A DNA stretch of 64,000 nucleotides from Macrobrachium rosenbergii (GCF_040412425.1 NC_089761.1:21925644-21989643), one strand, 5' to 3'. Positions 25,870 through 36,944 are shown, counted from the stretch's first letter. Made by a program: numbers and translations. The notes: generated from the sequence alone by a model not told the origin.

Positions 25870-26545
25870 GCACACTAGGTTGTAGAAAATGCTTAAGGAG
25901 GTCAACTTCACTCAGCCTGTCTCACTGTGGCCTGTAATGAGTAATCTCTTCACACTCCACAAGATAGTGACTTAGAGAGTGCTTACTCAACTCGCCACAC
26001 AGTTTGCAACATGTTTCCGATGGACTGACAACTGGCAGTACCTCCCAAAGGTATCGGCTCTGCATCCATAGTCTGCTATACGTTGTTTGCTCCCCTCAGC
26101 TCTCCAGTCCGCAAAGTTTGTAGTCGGGTGGTTTTCCTTCGGTAATTCCGAGGCATTTTCTTATTGATGAGTGAGTTTCTTTGAGCCTCTCTGTTATCTC
26201 ATTGTATCTTTGCATTATTTCCATTCCAACCGAGTCCTTCAACATACTCAGGGATGGTGCCAGTGTATAGTCTACTCTCTCCTTCCTTGCACCTTCTTTA
26301 GCAAGCTCGTCAGCTCTCTCATTGCCTGAGTCCAATATGTGAAGGCACCCTTATGAATGTGACCATTCTGCCTGCTCGTCTGCTCTGTGATAGCAGGGCT
26401 ATAGCTCTTCTCATTGTGATATTTGATTCAGCCTTTCTTGGCGTTAGTGATTGCAGGGCACTCAGGCTATCTGTTATCTGTTGCTATTATGGCATTGTCC
26501 CTATTATTTTTATGATACTCAGTTGTAATACCTAGCATCCGAAAA
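25870..26545 (-). pseudogene. Degenerate non-LTR retrotransposon fragment (RNase H and C-terminal Cys-His motif)
   Basis: On the minus strand a frame reads SDSLSALQSLTPRKAESNI-like sequence, then VTFIRVPSHI, then, after a +1 frameshift, GNERADELAKEGARKE. That is the core of an RNase H domain with its GNERAD helix. Further on come CCKLCGELSKHSLSHYLVEC, the terminal Cys-His motif of I/Jockey-superfamily LINEs, and an in-frame stop. No RT or endonuclease part is present. The fragment is cut at a long (AT)n array at about 26560. The frameshift and stop make it a dead copy. Confidence 0.75.
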
Positions 26546-26555
26546 ATGAAAATCA

Positions 26556-26885
<330 letters not shown>

Positions 26886-27129
26886 TCATTGTGATCAGTG
26901 GTCACTGGTCTTACTTTACCAACAAGTGTCCTGAGAATGATGCCGGGCCGGGGAAAATGTCTTAAGCCAATTACTTTAAAAACAACTCTACTGTGCTTCT
27001 TTCGACCAAAGTGGTGAATGATTATCTGGTAGTTAGTCAACTACGGTGATTGCTTGGGTCGAGAAGTGCATGGGGCTTGCGACCTCATCGCAAAAGTATT
27101 TAAACAGACAACCGCTTTGCAATTTACGT

Positions 27130-28370
27130 TATCCTCTTCCGTCTGATATTCCTTAGCATGTCTTGATTTTAGTGTACATTATTTCATTCGATTTGCTTGT
27201 GTGGCACTCAAGTAGTTTTTAGAACGACCCAACTCATAATAGAAATAGAACGTGTAGCCCAGACCCTCGTCGACAATGGACACCCAAACTGGAATATAGA
27301 AGAGTCTATCAAGGCGAACATCGATAGATGGTACCGTCAGGAACCTCGCCCCTTGACCCCCCTGAACGCATAGAGCTCTTCTATAAAGGACAATTTCCAT
27401 AAATATAAAGAAGACGAATGCGCCCTCAAAAACATCATCGAGAATAATGTCAGCCCTGTTGACTCCACAAAAATATACATCTGGTTATTTGTTACAAGAG
27501 CAAAAGACGAGCAGCCTGGTTATGCGTGACAGCCCCCTCAGCAGGACCCCTTGAAAACCAACTTGGTATACCGGTACTCATGCCCCGTCCGAGGATGCCT
27601 CGGTTCTTACATCGGTATGACCACCATGCGTTTCTCCAAGAGGATTTCCTGCCACGCCCAAGAGGGGGCTATCTTTAATCATGCCAGGACCGTCCATAAC
27701 CAGAGAATAGCAAGAAAAAACATAATCATGAACATCGAAGTAATTGACCGAACTACCGACCACCGCCGCCTACGCCTCTTGGAAGCATTGCACATTGGGA
27801 AGAAGAAGCCAACCTTCAACATTACGCAGGAAACCTTTCTCCTCCCCACGGCAGCCAGGAGACATGCACCGAGCGATCCCCATAGCGAACGTGCGAATCA
27901 GAGTTCGGCATCCGAGGATCGAAATTCTTCCATTCATCCCCAGCACTACAACGCCGCTCGCACGCAAGACGAGTCACGAACATCGAATTGGGAAAATAGG
28001 CTCCGCCCGAGGGTACATGTCCCGGGAAGCCAATCATAATTCAGCACCGATCAAGACCCCCCAATAAATACCAACCCAAGCACCTCGTTTCTTCAGACCT
28101 TCTGCAACCATGTCCAGAGGATGACCAACGAGCTGGTCGAAACATGTCGACGGTACCTAAAATAGAACCTGAATCTAGACGAACGATTTCTGATTGGATA
28201 TTTTAATAAAAGACTTCCCATATTCCACACACTAACCTTTTCCAACATGAATATCGGCCAGTTGCTGACTAGCATCGCTGAGTCTGAAAAGCGAATCATA
28301 AGGAAGATAGAAAAGACACTATATAAGATAAATTTGCATAATACAGCCATCCTTTTCAATAATAATAATA
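27130..28370 (+). mobile_element. Penelope-like retroelement PLE-1: 3' half, terminal repeat and start of a next unit
   Basis: Plus-strand frames read LVDNGHPNW and ERIELFYKGQFHKYKED, followed by a GIY-YIG endonuclease region (LVYRYSCPVRGC, SYIGMTTMRFSKRI, KKKPTFNIT). This order is typical of Penelope elements after the RT domain. Several frameshifts and a stop (near 27390 and 27530) break it. After the endonuclease comes a terminal-repeat segment with a hammerhead-like fold (28107-28155). A new start follows at 28247 (MNIGQLLTSIAESEKRIIRK), which runs only to an AAT run at about 28365. The piece therefore looks like the junction of two head-to-tail units. Its 5' RT half is missing. Confidence 0.75.
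28107..28155 (+). ncRNA. Degenerate hammerhead ribozyme in PLE-1 terminal repeat
   Basis: In order: ACC-A-TGTC (stem I strand), CAGAGGA (core; consensus CTGANGA), stem II GACCA/TGGTC with a 6-nt loop, GAAA, a palindromic stem III ACATGT, then C as the cleavage-site base (28148) and GACGGT closing stem I. The only core mismatch is T to A at the second position, which should abolish or weaken activity. Hammerheads in Penelope terminal repeats are known; this assignment is by eye. Confidence 0.6.
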
Positions 28371-28718
28371 GTAAAATATTGAAAAGTATTGTGGCCTGAT
28401 GAACTAATGTGACTTGAAAAATAATCTCAAACATTATATGGTATATATACTTCTGTCTATATTCTCCTCCCCTTCCATGTGACTCCACCCTCTTGCAGCA
28501 ATTTTTTCAACATATTTTCTTTGCTAAACGACCTCATAGTCCCAGCTTGGCCTTTAGTTTGCTGGAGGACTGCTTACTGATATTATGGGATTCGTTTTTG
28601 GCGTGTCTAGTCTTATCTGGGTGTCGTAACCTCTAAGTGCTTGTAGAGTAGCAATACAAATTCATGAATAATATTCATTATACTGTATTGGATGTTAGTT
28701 TTTTATCAAACAGTATTT

Positions 28719-28721
28719 TCA

Positions 28722-28765
<44 letters not shown>
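28719..28765. repeat. (ATT)n microsatellite
   Basis: Triplet array directly bordering the MITE at 28766. Confidence 0.95.
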
Positions 28766-28766
<1 letters not shown>

Positions 28767-29098
28767 AGGGAGTCCCTGGTTTAGGACGGGGGTTCCGTTC
28801 TTATGCCATGGCGTAAACCGAAAATCATCATAAACCGAAAAATCAAAAAATCCAAAGAAAACCGTATTTTCAATGCTTTTGGTGCATTGAAAACGATGTA
28901 AACTGCATTTTTATAGTTTTTCATAAAAAAAATCTCCAAATTTTTATTATTATGTCGTTTTGGAACCATATTTCTTCCGTCGGATTGGTGTCGTAAGCGT
29001 CGTAACCCCGGAACATGTGTCGTAAACCGGGAAATAATTTTTGATGAATATATTTGAAAAGCATCGTAACCTCGGAACGTCGTAAGCCGGGGACTACC
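28766..29098 (+). mobile_element. Mariner-type MITE, copy 1
   Basis: 333 bp with imperfect terminal inverted repeats (CAGGGAGTCCCTGGTTTA on the left; read in reverse, GGTAGTCCCCGGCTTACG on the right), flanked by TA on both sides. The interior has repeated CGTAAACCG/CGTAAGCCG motifs. It matches 61455-61795 in the opposite orientation. TA duplication and TIRs suggest Tc1/mariner mobilisation; no transposase is present. Confidence 0.75.
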
Positions 29099-29100
29099 TA

Positions 29101-31047
29101 TTATTATTATTGTTGTTGTTGGGGATCAGGAGGGGGTAGGTCTCTTGCTGAATTTTGATTGGCCGGGGTGGGATGCTGGTCTCCCATTGGCTGGTGAAAG
29201 TTTTCTTCAAGCCAACTTTTCAGGCATGAAGGTCACGCTGCTGTGGTCTCGCAGACCGGCAAGGTAGGGGCGTGGCATCACTGGGCAGTGCATGGCATTG
29301 CGTGACGTCACAGCCTGTTCTCCTACATTTATTTCCGTTGGTGGCAGGATTGTTCGTCTGGTCTGGTGTTTTTAAGCTGGGGGTTTCGCTTGTTCTGGTG
29401 TCTGTCGCAGGCCTTGGTATTATTGTCCTTATATTTGTGGGAAAGAAGAGCACTTCCAGAGTCGTATTCAGAGAGGGCTTCCTTTGCTGGATGGGGAGCG
29501 CCTCTGGTAGTTGTCGACGTCGCGAGTCTGGGGCTCTCCCAAATTTTCGCTGTGTTTTTGATAATGCTGTCACAGGAGATGACGTTCTGGTGTGAGTTTT
29601 TGGTATGGATTTTTATCACTCTTTCTTATGTGTGACATGAAATCCTCTTCGACAGTTTCATAGTGGTCATACCAACGTGTGAGCTGGGACATCCACAGAC
29701 AGGGCATTTAAACTGGTAGACCACATTAGTTTGTTTCAGAGGATCTCTTGTTGGCAGGGTTGGGTTATTTTTCATGAGTAAATCTCTCGTGCGCTGATTT
29801 TCATGGTAGACGATGAGGTCCAGCTTGGTGTTAACTCCGGTGGGAATACGTTTTCTGTGATGATTTTCCTCGTGATATCCTCATCTCGATATCGCGGGTG
29901 CATTCTTGCTTTGTATAAAAAAACAAATAGTACAGTACAGCTTGATTTTCTCCTGGGAATGGGGCTGCGGTCTATCTCGCTCATCGATCCAGCGCTTCAT
30001 GTACTTCTCTGTTTACTTGTTTGTTGGAGTACTCGTTGTTAATGAGCATCTGGGAGGCACGGTCGAGTTCTTGCTGGGTGTCCTGCCAAGTAGAGCAGTG
30101 AGTAAGGGCCCTTTTCACGTAGGCCTTGATGGTTGTGTTCTTGTACCTCGCAGGGCACTTGCTGTCTCCATTCAGGCAAAGGCCTAAGTTAGTCTGCTTG
30201 GTATAAACAGAGGTTCTTAGGCCATCTTCAGTCTTGCAGATAAGGACGTTGAGGAAGGGGAGCTGGCCATTACTGCTGAATTCAGTGGTGTAATTCAGAG
30301 AACTGCACTGCTGGAATGTGTGGCGGATAGCTTCTACCTCATTTTTGTCGTCAGCTTGCATGAAGATATTGTCTGTGTATCAGGCGTACTTGCGCGGTTT
30401 TTGTATAAGGGAAAAGACTCGTTCCTCCACGGTTCCCATGTAGAAGTTCGTGAAGAGGACACCCAAAGGCAAGCCCATCACCACCCCATCTTTCTGCCTA
30501 TACATCTGGCCCTTATGGGTGGAAAAAGGGGCCTTCTCAGTGCATATCTCGAGGAGGGCCTGCAGAGATCCTTCCATGATATTCAGTTGAGGTGTAGAAG
30601 AGTCCTTATATACACAGTCCGTGATGAGGGCGATGGTTTCATCGACAGGCATATTGGTGCATAAGGGCTCAACGTCCAAGGAGGCCCTCGATGGTTCCTG
30701 TCCTGGGGGAATTTCAGATTTCTTCCAAAAATACCATAGAGGAGCGCAGGCCATGTCTACTTGGTATGTACGGCGTCAAGATTTGGTTGAGGTGTTTAGC
30801 CAGCCCATATGTAGGTGCTGGTGTCTGACTGATAGGGCGAAGGGAATTTCTGGGCTTGTGAGTCTTAACATTGCCTTACCTGTAAGGTAAGACTCACAAG
30901 CTTGGGACTCAGATGATGGGCTGGAGGTATGTTGCATTGGTTGTTGCATTGACGATGCTTATAATATCGTTAGCTTCTTTCTTAATGTCGTCTGTAGAGT
31001 TCTTAGAGAGGTGCTCAAACCTCATTTGGTCTGACAAGATTTCATCA

Positions 31048-31112
<65 letters not shown>

Positions 31113-31313
31113 AAAGGATGGCTGTATTATGAATTTATCTTATATAGTGTCTTTTCTATCCTCCTTATGATTCCTTTTCAGGCTCATGATGTTATCAGTA
31201 ACTGGCCGATATTCATGTTGGAAAAGGACAGTGTGCGGAATATTGGAAGTCTTTTATTAAAATATCAATCAGAAATCTTTCGTCTGGATTCAGGTTCTAT
31301 TGTAGGTACCGTC
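29101..31313 (-). mobile_element. Penelope-like retroelement PLE-2, near full length but inactivated
   Basis: The minus strand starts at 31313 with GACGGTACCTACAATAGAAC, the same leader as PLE-1, and an ATG region near 31222 (MNIGQLL-like). A (AAT)n expansion (31046-31110) interrupts the frame. The body follows: LSDQMRFEHLSKNSTDDIKK; RT blocks SLDVEPLCTNMPVDETI and DGVVMGLPLGVLFTNFYMG; an active-site region reading YTDNIF where family members have YVDDIF, with a stop just before it; PFLNVLICKTEDGLRTSVY; then GIY-YIG (VVYQFKCPVCGC, HVGMTTMKLSKRI). Several stops and frameshifts make it inactive. The 3' end fades at about 29100, next to a MITE. Confidence 0.75.
30854..30901. repeat. Hairpin inside PLE-2
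   Basis: GCTTGTGAGTCTTA (30854-30867) and its exact reverse complement (30888-30901) flank a second inner pair, CCTTA/TAAGG. This probably records a local template switch in the RT region. Confidence 0.75.
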
Positions 31314-31332
31314 GACGGTACCTACAATAGAA
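31295..31332. repeat. Perfect 38-bp palindrome at the 5' end of PLE-2
   Basis: A 19-nt sequence ending GGTACCGTC (31295-31313) is followed without a gap by its exact reverse complement (31314-31332). The centre GTC|GAC is the base pair of positions predicted for hammerhead cleavage in this element family. Confidence 0.85.
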
Positions 31333-31343
31333 ACTTTACATGC

Positions 31344-31344
<1 letters not shown>

Positions 31345-31393
<49 letters not shown>
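31345..31393. repeat. (ATT)n microsatellite between PLE-2 and PLE-3
   Basis: About 16 ATT triplets lie between the PLE-2 palindrome and the PLE-3 3' end. Another ATT array is at 31046-31110 inside PLE-2. Confidence 0.95.
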
Positions 31394-31405
<12 letters not shown>

Positions 31406-31464
31406 ATATTAAATTACAAAATCCACATTTATGTAAAGTAATGTATTTACAAATGATAAAATAA

Positions 31465-31510
31465 ATTCAGGAGCTTTCGAGAGCCTGCTCAGCTCCCTTC
31501 TTCAGCTAGA
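31465..31510 (-). ncRNA. Hammerhead-like fold in the PLE-3 3' terminal repeat
   Basis: Minus-strand copy of the motif described at 36250-36295: CTGAAGA, stem II GGGAGC/GCTCTC, GAAA, AGCT and the cleavage C are kept. The stem I strand has lost one G (CTGAAT for CTGGAA). Confidence 0.55.
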
Positions 31511-34316
31511 AATGACAGTCTTGGTTATGAGAACTTAAAAACAAACTTTAAAAGCAAGGGTAAACAAGACGCATTCTTTACAAAAAAAAAAAAAAATGAT
31601 GATCATTAGGTAATTCCCCTCGTTCTCGATCTCCAAACAAGCCAACCGTCGCGATCTCCTCAGGTGACTGCCTCCACGGTTGTTTACAGCCTCCTCTCTT
31701 CTCAAACCAGCAGGCGCCTGCACCGGAGTCAGCTGTTTGCAACTCCGTTACCTGGGCTGGGAGAGGCAGAGATAGCGGCAGTATCAGGGTGACTTGTGGT
31801 ATACAAGGTTTCTATAATTAAAATTTTTGATATAAGTAGAACAAATAAGTCTGTTGATAAAGCTATCTTCTGTTGTAAACGACTTATTACCTTCCATCGA
31901 GTTCCCCATGTTGATGACGGCCCCTCGACTAATCTTCTCATTGACATTATGGTTCTTGTAAAGCAATTTAGACCCTTCCCAGTTGATTCTGTGTCGCATT
32001 CCCAGCTATGTCTGACTAGCACGTTATTGTTGGACATTGATTGATATAATTTGATGTTAATAATGCGAATTTGCATACTCCTACCAGATTCCCGTAATAA
32101 TTAAGATTACAACCTTACAAGGTATTTCATACACCCCTACGTCTATCTTCATTTCTTCTTCAGTTTTGTTCCGAACCAGTCTTTTCCTAATTGTGCCCTC
32201 GTATTTGAATACTAAGTTTACATTGTCGTCAGAATATTTACTAATGAGGGTTTGTGTGCTCAAGAAATTAGGGTGGAAAGGCAATGAAAGGAATTGCATC
32301 TTTTTCATCTCTTTACGTGGACGTGGATTGTATATTTGCTTTTAGCCCTACAAAACGCTTTTCAATGAAATGTGCTGGGTAGCATAGTTTTCGTAAATGT
32401 CTGTCTTATATGTTCCAGTTCAGTATCTAAAAGGTGGGGGTCACAAAGTCTGTATGCTCTAATTACAAAATTCATGATAATATTACTTTTTACTTGTTGG
32501 CTGTGAAAGGAATAAAAATGTATGTAATTCTCTGAATTAGTCGGCTTTCTAAAGACAGTAAAATTAAACCTTTTTGTCCAAGGATCATGCAACACTAAAA
32601 CATCAGAAACGCTATCTGATGGTCAATTTCCTGTTCTACTGTGAACTGTATTGAAGGAACAATGCTATTGACATAGTTAAAAAACTCGTTAAACTGTTCT
32701 TCAGTGCCTCGAAATATTATGAAAATATCGTCTACATACCTAAACCATAGCACAGGTTTTACATTCAGGGACAGTTATCTAATATCTCAGTTTCAATAAA
32801 TTCCATGCACAGATTTGCTAATATCGGTGACAAAAAAGGCGAACCCATTGCTACTCCAAACTTCTGTTTATATCTTTCCCCATTAAATGAAAAAAACTGT
32901 CGTAGTTACACAAAGTCTAATTAGTTCTAAAAACTATCTATTTCTATTGGCAACACCAAAATTCCCTGATTGTGCTTTTCTTTCAATTTGGACAATACAA
33001 ATTCTAACGGAACATTTGTAAATAAGACAAAGTCTAAGCTCATCATCTTTCCTTCAACACTACTAAATCTTTTTTTTTAACCTATCTTTAAAGTCTAGTG
33101 AATGTAACAGGTGTGCATTTGAGAAAACTCTAAGTATGGGCTGAGTTATAAGACCAGCCATTCAGCTTAGTACGGATTGACAATGGGAGTTACCAAAGTT
33201 GAGATTATTGGATTGGGTGGACAACCTTCTTTATGAGCCTTTGGATACCTATAGAAAATACGGAAGGGATGGCATTTTACTAGAAATTTTACTCAAAATC
33301 AAACTTCTTTCTTCTTTATTATTTAGAGTACTTGCTATTTTTCTAACCTGTCCTATTAAATTCTATCTGAACATAGTGACAGACAAGGCAACTTTTGTAA
33401 TTAGTATGTGTTCACATCTCCAGTAATCTATAAACCTTTAAATTATAATCTGTTACGTCCATAAGACACTACAGATCCGCCCTTGTCTGCTTTCATCACT
33501 CTAATATTTTTGTTTTTCGCTAAACTATCAGAGTGCTATCCTATGTCTAGAAGGTAAAATTTCTATTTTATCATTAGTAAAACTGCTAACAACTAGGCTT
33601 TTTAAAAATTAACTTGAAAATCACTATGTTTAAAATTAAAATTATTTATGAAACTTAATCCTGAAACTAAAGCTTCTTTATTTGTACCTAAACAAAAAGG
33701 TAAGACCTAAGCTTAATACTTCTCTCTCTATTTTAGTTACATTTATAGAGACAAATTAAGTATTTGGTTATTTTGTCTAAGCCTGACCACACTGACTCTA
33801 TCACATAGCCCTTGTAACTTATGTTCCAGATTCTTTGTTATGCGTCAAACCCCTCATGCGCCACCCTGACCTGCTTGCCTGGCGCCCTCAAATGTATTTG
33901 ATTGAAGACGCTCCCGGCACGTTCACCTGTTGACGTAAATCAAAGTGGGCTCTCTCGACTTTAAGGCCATCAGCTCAATCCTATCCCGGAGAAAAAAGTC
34001 GCTGGTAAGAGGGGAAGGGTTCCCCCGGAAAAAGAGCTCGACTGGCATACCTGCAAGACGCGGGGAAGAACTTGTTCTTCATAACAAGATTTTAGGGAAT
34101 TTTAGTTGATTCTTTCTTCTGATGAAACTGGTCCATTTCTTGACAAGTCGGCGGTATTCAAGTAAATCTCCATGAGAATGAAATAATGGTCGTTGTTGAT
34201 CCATGGTAAAAGTTCGTGGATAGAGAATGCAAATCTTCTTCACAATCCGTGAATATGTTTATAAAATACAAAATCACATTTATGTAAAGTAATGTATTTA
34301 AAAATGATAAAATAAA

Positions 34317-34362
34317 TTCCAGGAGCTTTGAGAGCCTGCTCAGCTCCCCTTCTTCAGCTAGA
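34317..34362 (-). ncRNA. Degenerate hammerhead in the PLE-3 5' terminal repeat
   Basis: Same motif, with CTGAAGA and stems I and II present, but the invariant GAAA has lost its G (CTCAAAGCTCC). It is probably inactive. Confidence 0.5.
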
Positions 34363-34411
34363 AATGACAGTCTTGGTTATGAGAACTTAAAAACAAACTC
34401 TGCCGTTCAGA

Positions 34412-36388
34412 TAGAATTTAATAGACAGGTTAGAAAAATAGCAAGTACTCTAAATAATAAAGAAGAAAAGTTTGATTTTGAGTAAAATTTCTAGTAAAAT
34501 GCCATCCCTTCCGTATTTCTATGGTATTCCAAGGCTCATAAAGAAGGTTGTCCACTCCGTCCAATAATAAATCTCAACTTGCAACTCATACAATCCGTAC
34601 TAGCTGAATGGCTGGCTAGCCAACTCAGCCCATACTTAGAGTTTTCTCAAATGCACACCTGTTACATTCACTAGACTTTAAGATACAGTGAAAAAGATTA
34701 TAGTGTTGAAGGAAAGATGAACTTAGACGTAATGGCCTTATTTACAAATGTTCCGTTAGAATTTGTATTGTCCAAATTGAAAGAAAAGCACAATCAGTTT
34801 TTTTGGTCAAGCCAATAGAAATAGATAGTTTTTTTAGAAACTAATTAGACTTTCCAACTACGACAGTTTTTCATTTAATGGGGAAGGATATAAACAGAAG
34901 TTTGATAGCAATGGGTTCATGTTTTCTCGATATTAGCAAATCTGTTGCATGGAATTTATTGAAACTGAGATATTAGATATCATGTCCCCGAATTTAAACC
35001 TGTGCTATGGTTTAGGTATGTAGACGATATTTTCATAATATTTCGAGGCACTGAAGAACAGTTTAACGAGTTTTTAACTATGTCAATAGCATTGTTCCTT
35101 CAATACAGTTCACAGTAGAACAGAAATTGACCATCAGATAGCGTTTCTTGATGTTTTAGTGTTGCATGATCCTTGGACAAAGGTTTAATTTTACTGTCTT
35201 TAGAAAGCCGACTAATTCAGAGAATTACATACATTTTTATTCCTTTCCAACAAGTAAAAGTAATATTATCATGAATTTTGTAATTAGAGCATACAGATGT
35301 TTGTGACCCCACCTTTTAGATACTGAACTGGAACATATAAGACAGACATTTACGAAACTATGCTACACACATTTCATTGAAAAAGCGTTTTTGTAGGGCT
35401 AAAAAGCAAATATACAATCCACGTCCACGTAAAGAGATGAAAAAGATGCAATTCCTTTCATTGCCTTTCCACCCTAATTTTTGTACCCAACAAACCCTCA
35501 TTAGTAAATATTCTGACGACAATGTAAACTTAGTATTCAAATCTCGAGGACCAATTAGGAAAAAGACTGGTTCGGAACAAAACTGAAGAAGAAATGAAGA
35601 TAGACGTAGGGGGTGTATGAAATACGGGGTTGTAATCTTAATTATTACGGAATCTGGCAGGAGTATGCAAAATTCGCATTAATGAACATCTGGGCATATC
35701 ATTAATTCCAACAATAACGTGCTAGTCAGACATAGCTGGAATTGACCACAGAATCAACTGGGAAGGATCTAAATTGCTTTACAAGAACCAGTAATGTCAA
35801 TGAGAGAAGATTAGTCGTATGGGGCCGTCATCAACATGGGGAACTCGATGGAAGGTAATAAGTCGTTTTACAATAGAAGATATGTTTTTTCAACAGAACT
35901 TATTTGTTCTATTTATATCAAAAATTTTAATTATAGAAATCCTTGTACATGGCCACAAGTCACCCCTGATACTGCCGCTATCTCTGCCTCTCCCGCCCAG
36001 GTAACGGAGTTGCAAACAGCTGACTCCGGTGCAGGCGCCTATGCTGGTTTGAGAAGAGAGGAGGCTGAAAACAGCCTGTAAGGAGGCAGTCACCTGAGGA
36101 GATCGCGACGGTTGGCTTGTTTGGAGATCGAGAACGAGGGAATTACCTAATGATCATCATTTTTTTTTTTTTTTTTTTTTGTAAAGAATGCGTCTTGTTT
36201 ACCCTTGTTTTTAAAGTTTGTTTTAAGTTCTCATAACCAAGACTGTCATTTCTAGCTGAAGAAGGAGCTGAGCAGGCTCTCGAAAGCTCCTGGAATTTAT
36301 TTTATCATTTGTAAATACATTACTTTACATAAATGTGGATTTTGTATTTTATAAACATATTCACGGGATTGTGAAGAAGATTTGCATT
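34412..36388 (+). mobile_element. Penelope-like retroelement PLE-4, 5'-truncated, inverted relative to PLE-3
   Basis: Plus-strand copy of the PLE-3 family joined head-to-head to it at about 34410. It begins within the RT region (PSVFYGIPKAHKEGCPLRPI-like; LFTNVPLEFVLSKLKEKH). It has an RT active site reading RYVDDIFIIFRGTEEQFNE at about 35011-35067. A KRFCRAKKQIYNPRPRKEM segment, a weakened GIY-YIG region and the terminal repeat (about 36215-36345) follow. It then runs on into leader sequence matching that between the PLE-3 terminal repeat and its ATG, before ending at an ATT run at about 36388. Frameshifts are frequent. Confidence 0.75.
36250..36295 (+). ncRNA. Hammerhead ribozyme candidate in PLE-4 terminal repeat (best preserved copy)
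   Basis: TTCTAG (stem I), CTGAAGA (36256-36262, fits CTGANGA), stem II AGGAGC/GGCTCT region with a short loop, GAAA (36282-36285), palindromic stem III AGCT, C at 36289 as the cleavage base, then CTGGAA (36290-36295), which pairs with TTCTAG over six bases with one G-U. Every conserved core position is present, although the first stem II pair is weak. Self-cleavage between 36289 and 36290 is predicted. Confidence 0.65.
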
Positions 36389-36399
36389 ATTAATATTAT

Positions 36400-36940
36400 T
36401 ATTATTCAGAAGATGAACCCTATTCTTATGGAACAAGCCCATAGGGGCCTTTGACTTGAAACTCAAGCTTTCAAAGAATGTGGTCTTCATTCGAAAGAGG
36501 TAACAGAAGGTAATGAGAAATACAGAAAGAGGAGATCAGTTATTAGAAAAACAGATAAATTAGCATATTACTAAATAAATAACAATCATGGAATTGATTC
36601 TAAAAAGGGTGAGCATTCCTTTTAGACTTCATTTGGTCATGTGCATTAATATTCATATTTTGTGGAGTCACTTGAATTGCTTTGAAAGTAATTAAAAATA
36701 AAGAAGTAACATTTTCCTTATTGTTTCCATTTAACAGATAAGATGTCAGGCTCGCTGGCCGTGATTTGTGTAGCGCAGAAATGTTTACAAGAAGCTGCTG
36801 GAGATGGTGATAATGATGACTTTCACAACCTTGAACAGAAAATAATTAAGTGACATTTAGAGTGAGCAGTACGGATAGAGGGTGGAAAATGAACATGTGA
36901 TTTGTGATGGTACGTACTTGTAGTTTTGATATCCATAGCA
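36400..36940. other. Spacer, no gene recognised
   Basis: AT-rich sequence after PLE-4 without coding or repeat structure that I can identify. Confidence 0.35.
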
Positions 36941-36944
36941 CCCT

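Larger units (their letters stand above)
31428..34410 (-). mobile_element. Penelope-like retroelement PLE-3 with two terminal repeats
   Basis: About 3.0 kb on the minus strand. Direct terminal repeats (pLTR) lie at about 34264-34406 (5') and 31432-31546 (3'), sharing CTAGCTGAAGAAGG and GAAAGCTCC/AAAGCTCC segments. An ATG at 34204 starts MDQQRPLFHSHGDLLEYRRL, followed by KKWTSFIRRKNQLKF as in Penelope N-termini. The RT region includes a RYVDDIFIIF block (about 32718-32745) and is broken by frameshifts. A GIY-YIG-like region follows (GVYEIPCK at about 32120, YYGESGRSMQIRI at about 32050-32085), with a C-terminal tail to about 31740. It is a different family from PLE-1/2. Confidence 0.75.

Noticed and set aside
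26096..26335. Stand-alone RNase H gene
   Set aside because: It carries a frameshift and is followed by the Cys-His tail typical of LINEs; it is a retrotransposon remnant.
28397..28430. CTGATGA followed by TGAAAA as a hammerhead
   Set aside because: No stem II can be formed between the two boxes and there is no cleavage triplet, unlike 28107-28155.
29272..29635. Plus-strand open frames opposite PLE-2
   Set aside because: Antisense shadows of the Penelope coding strand.
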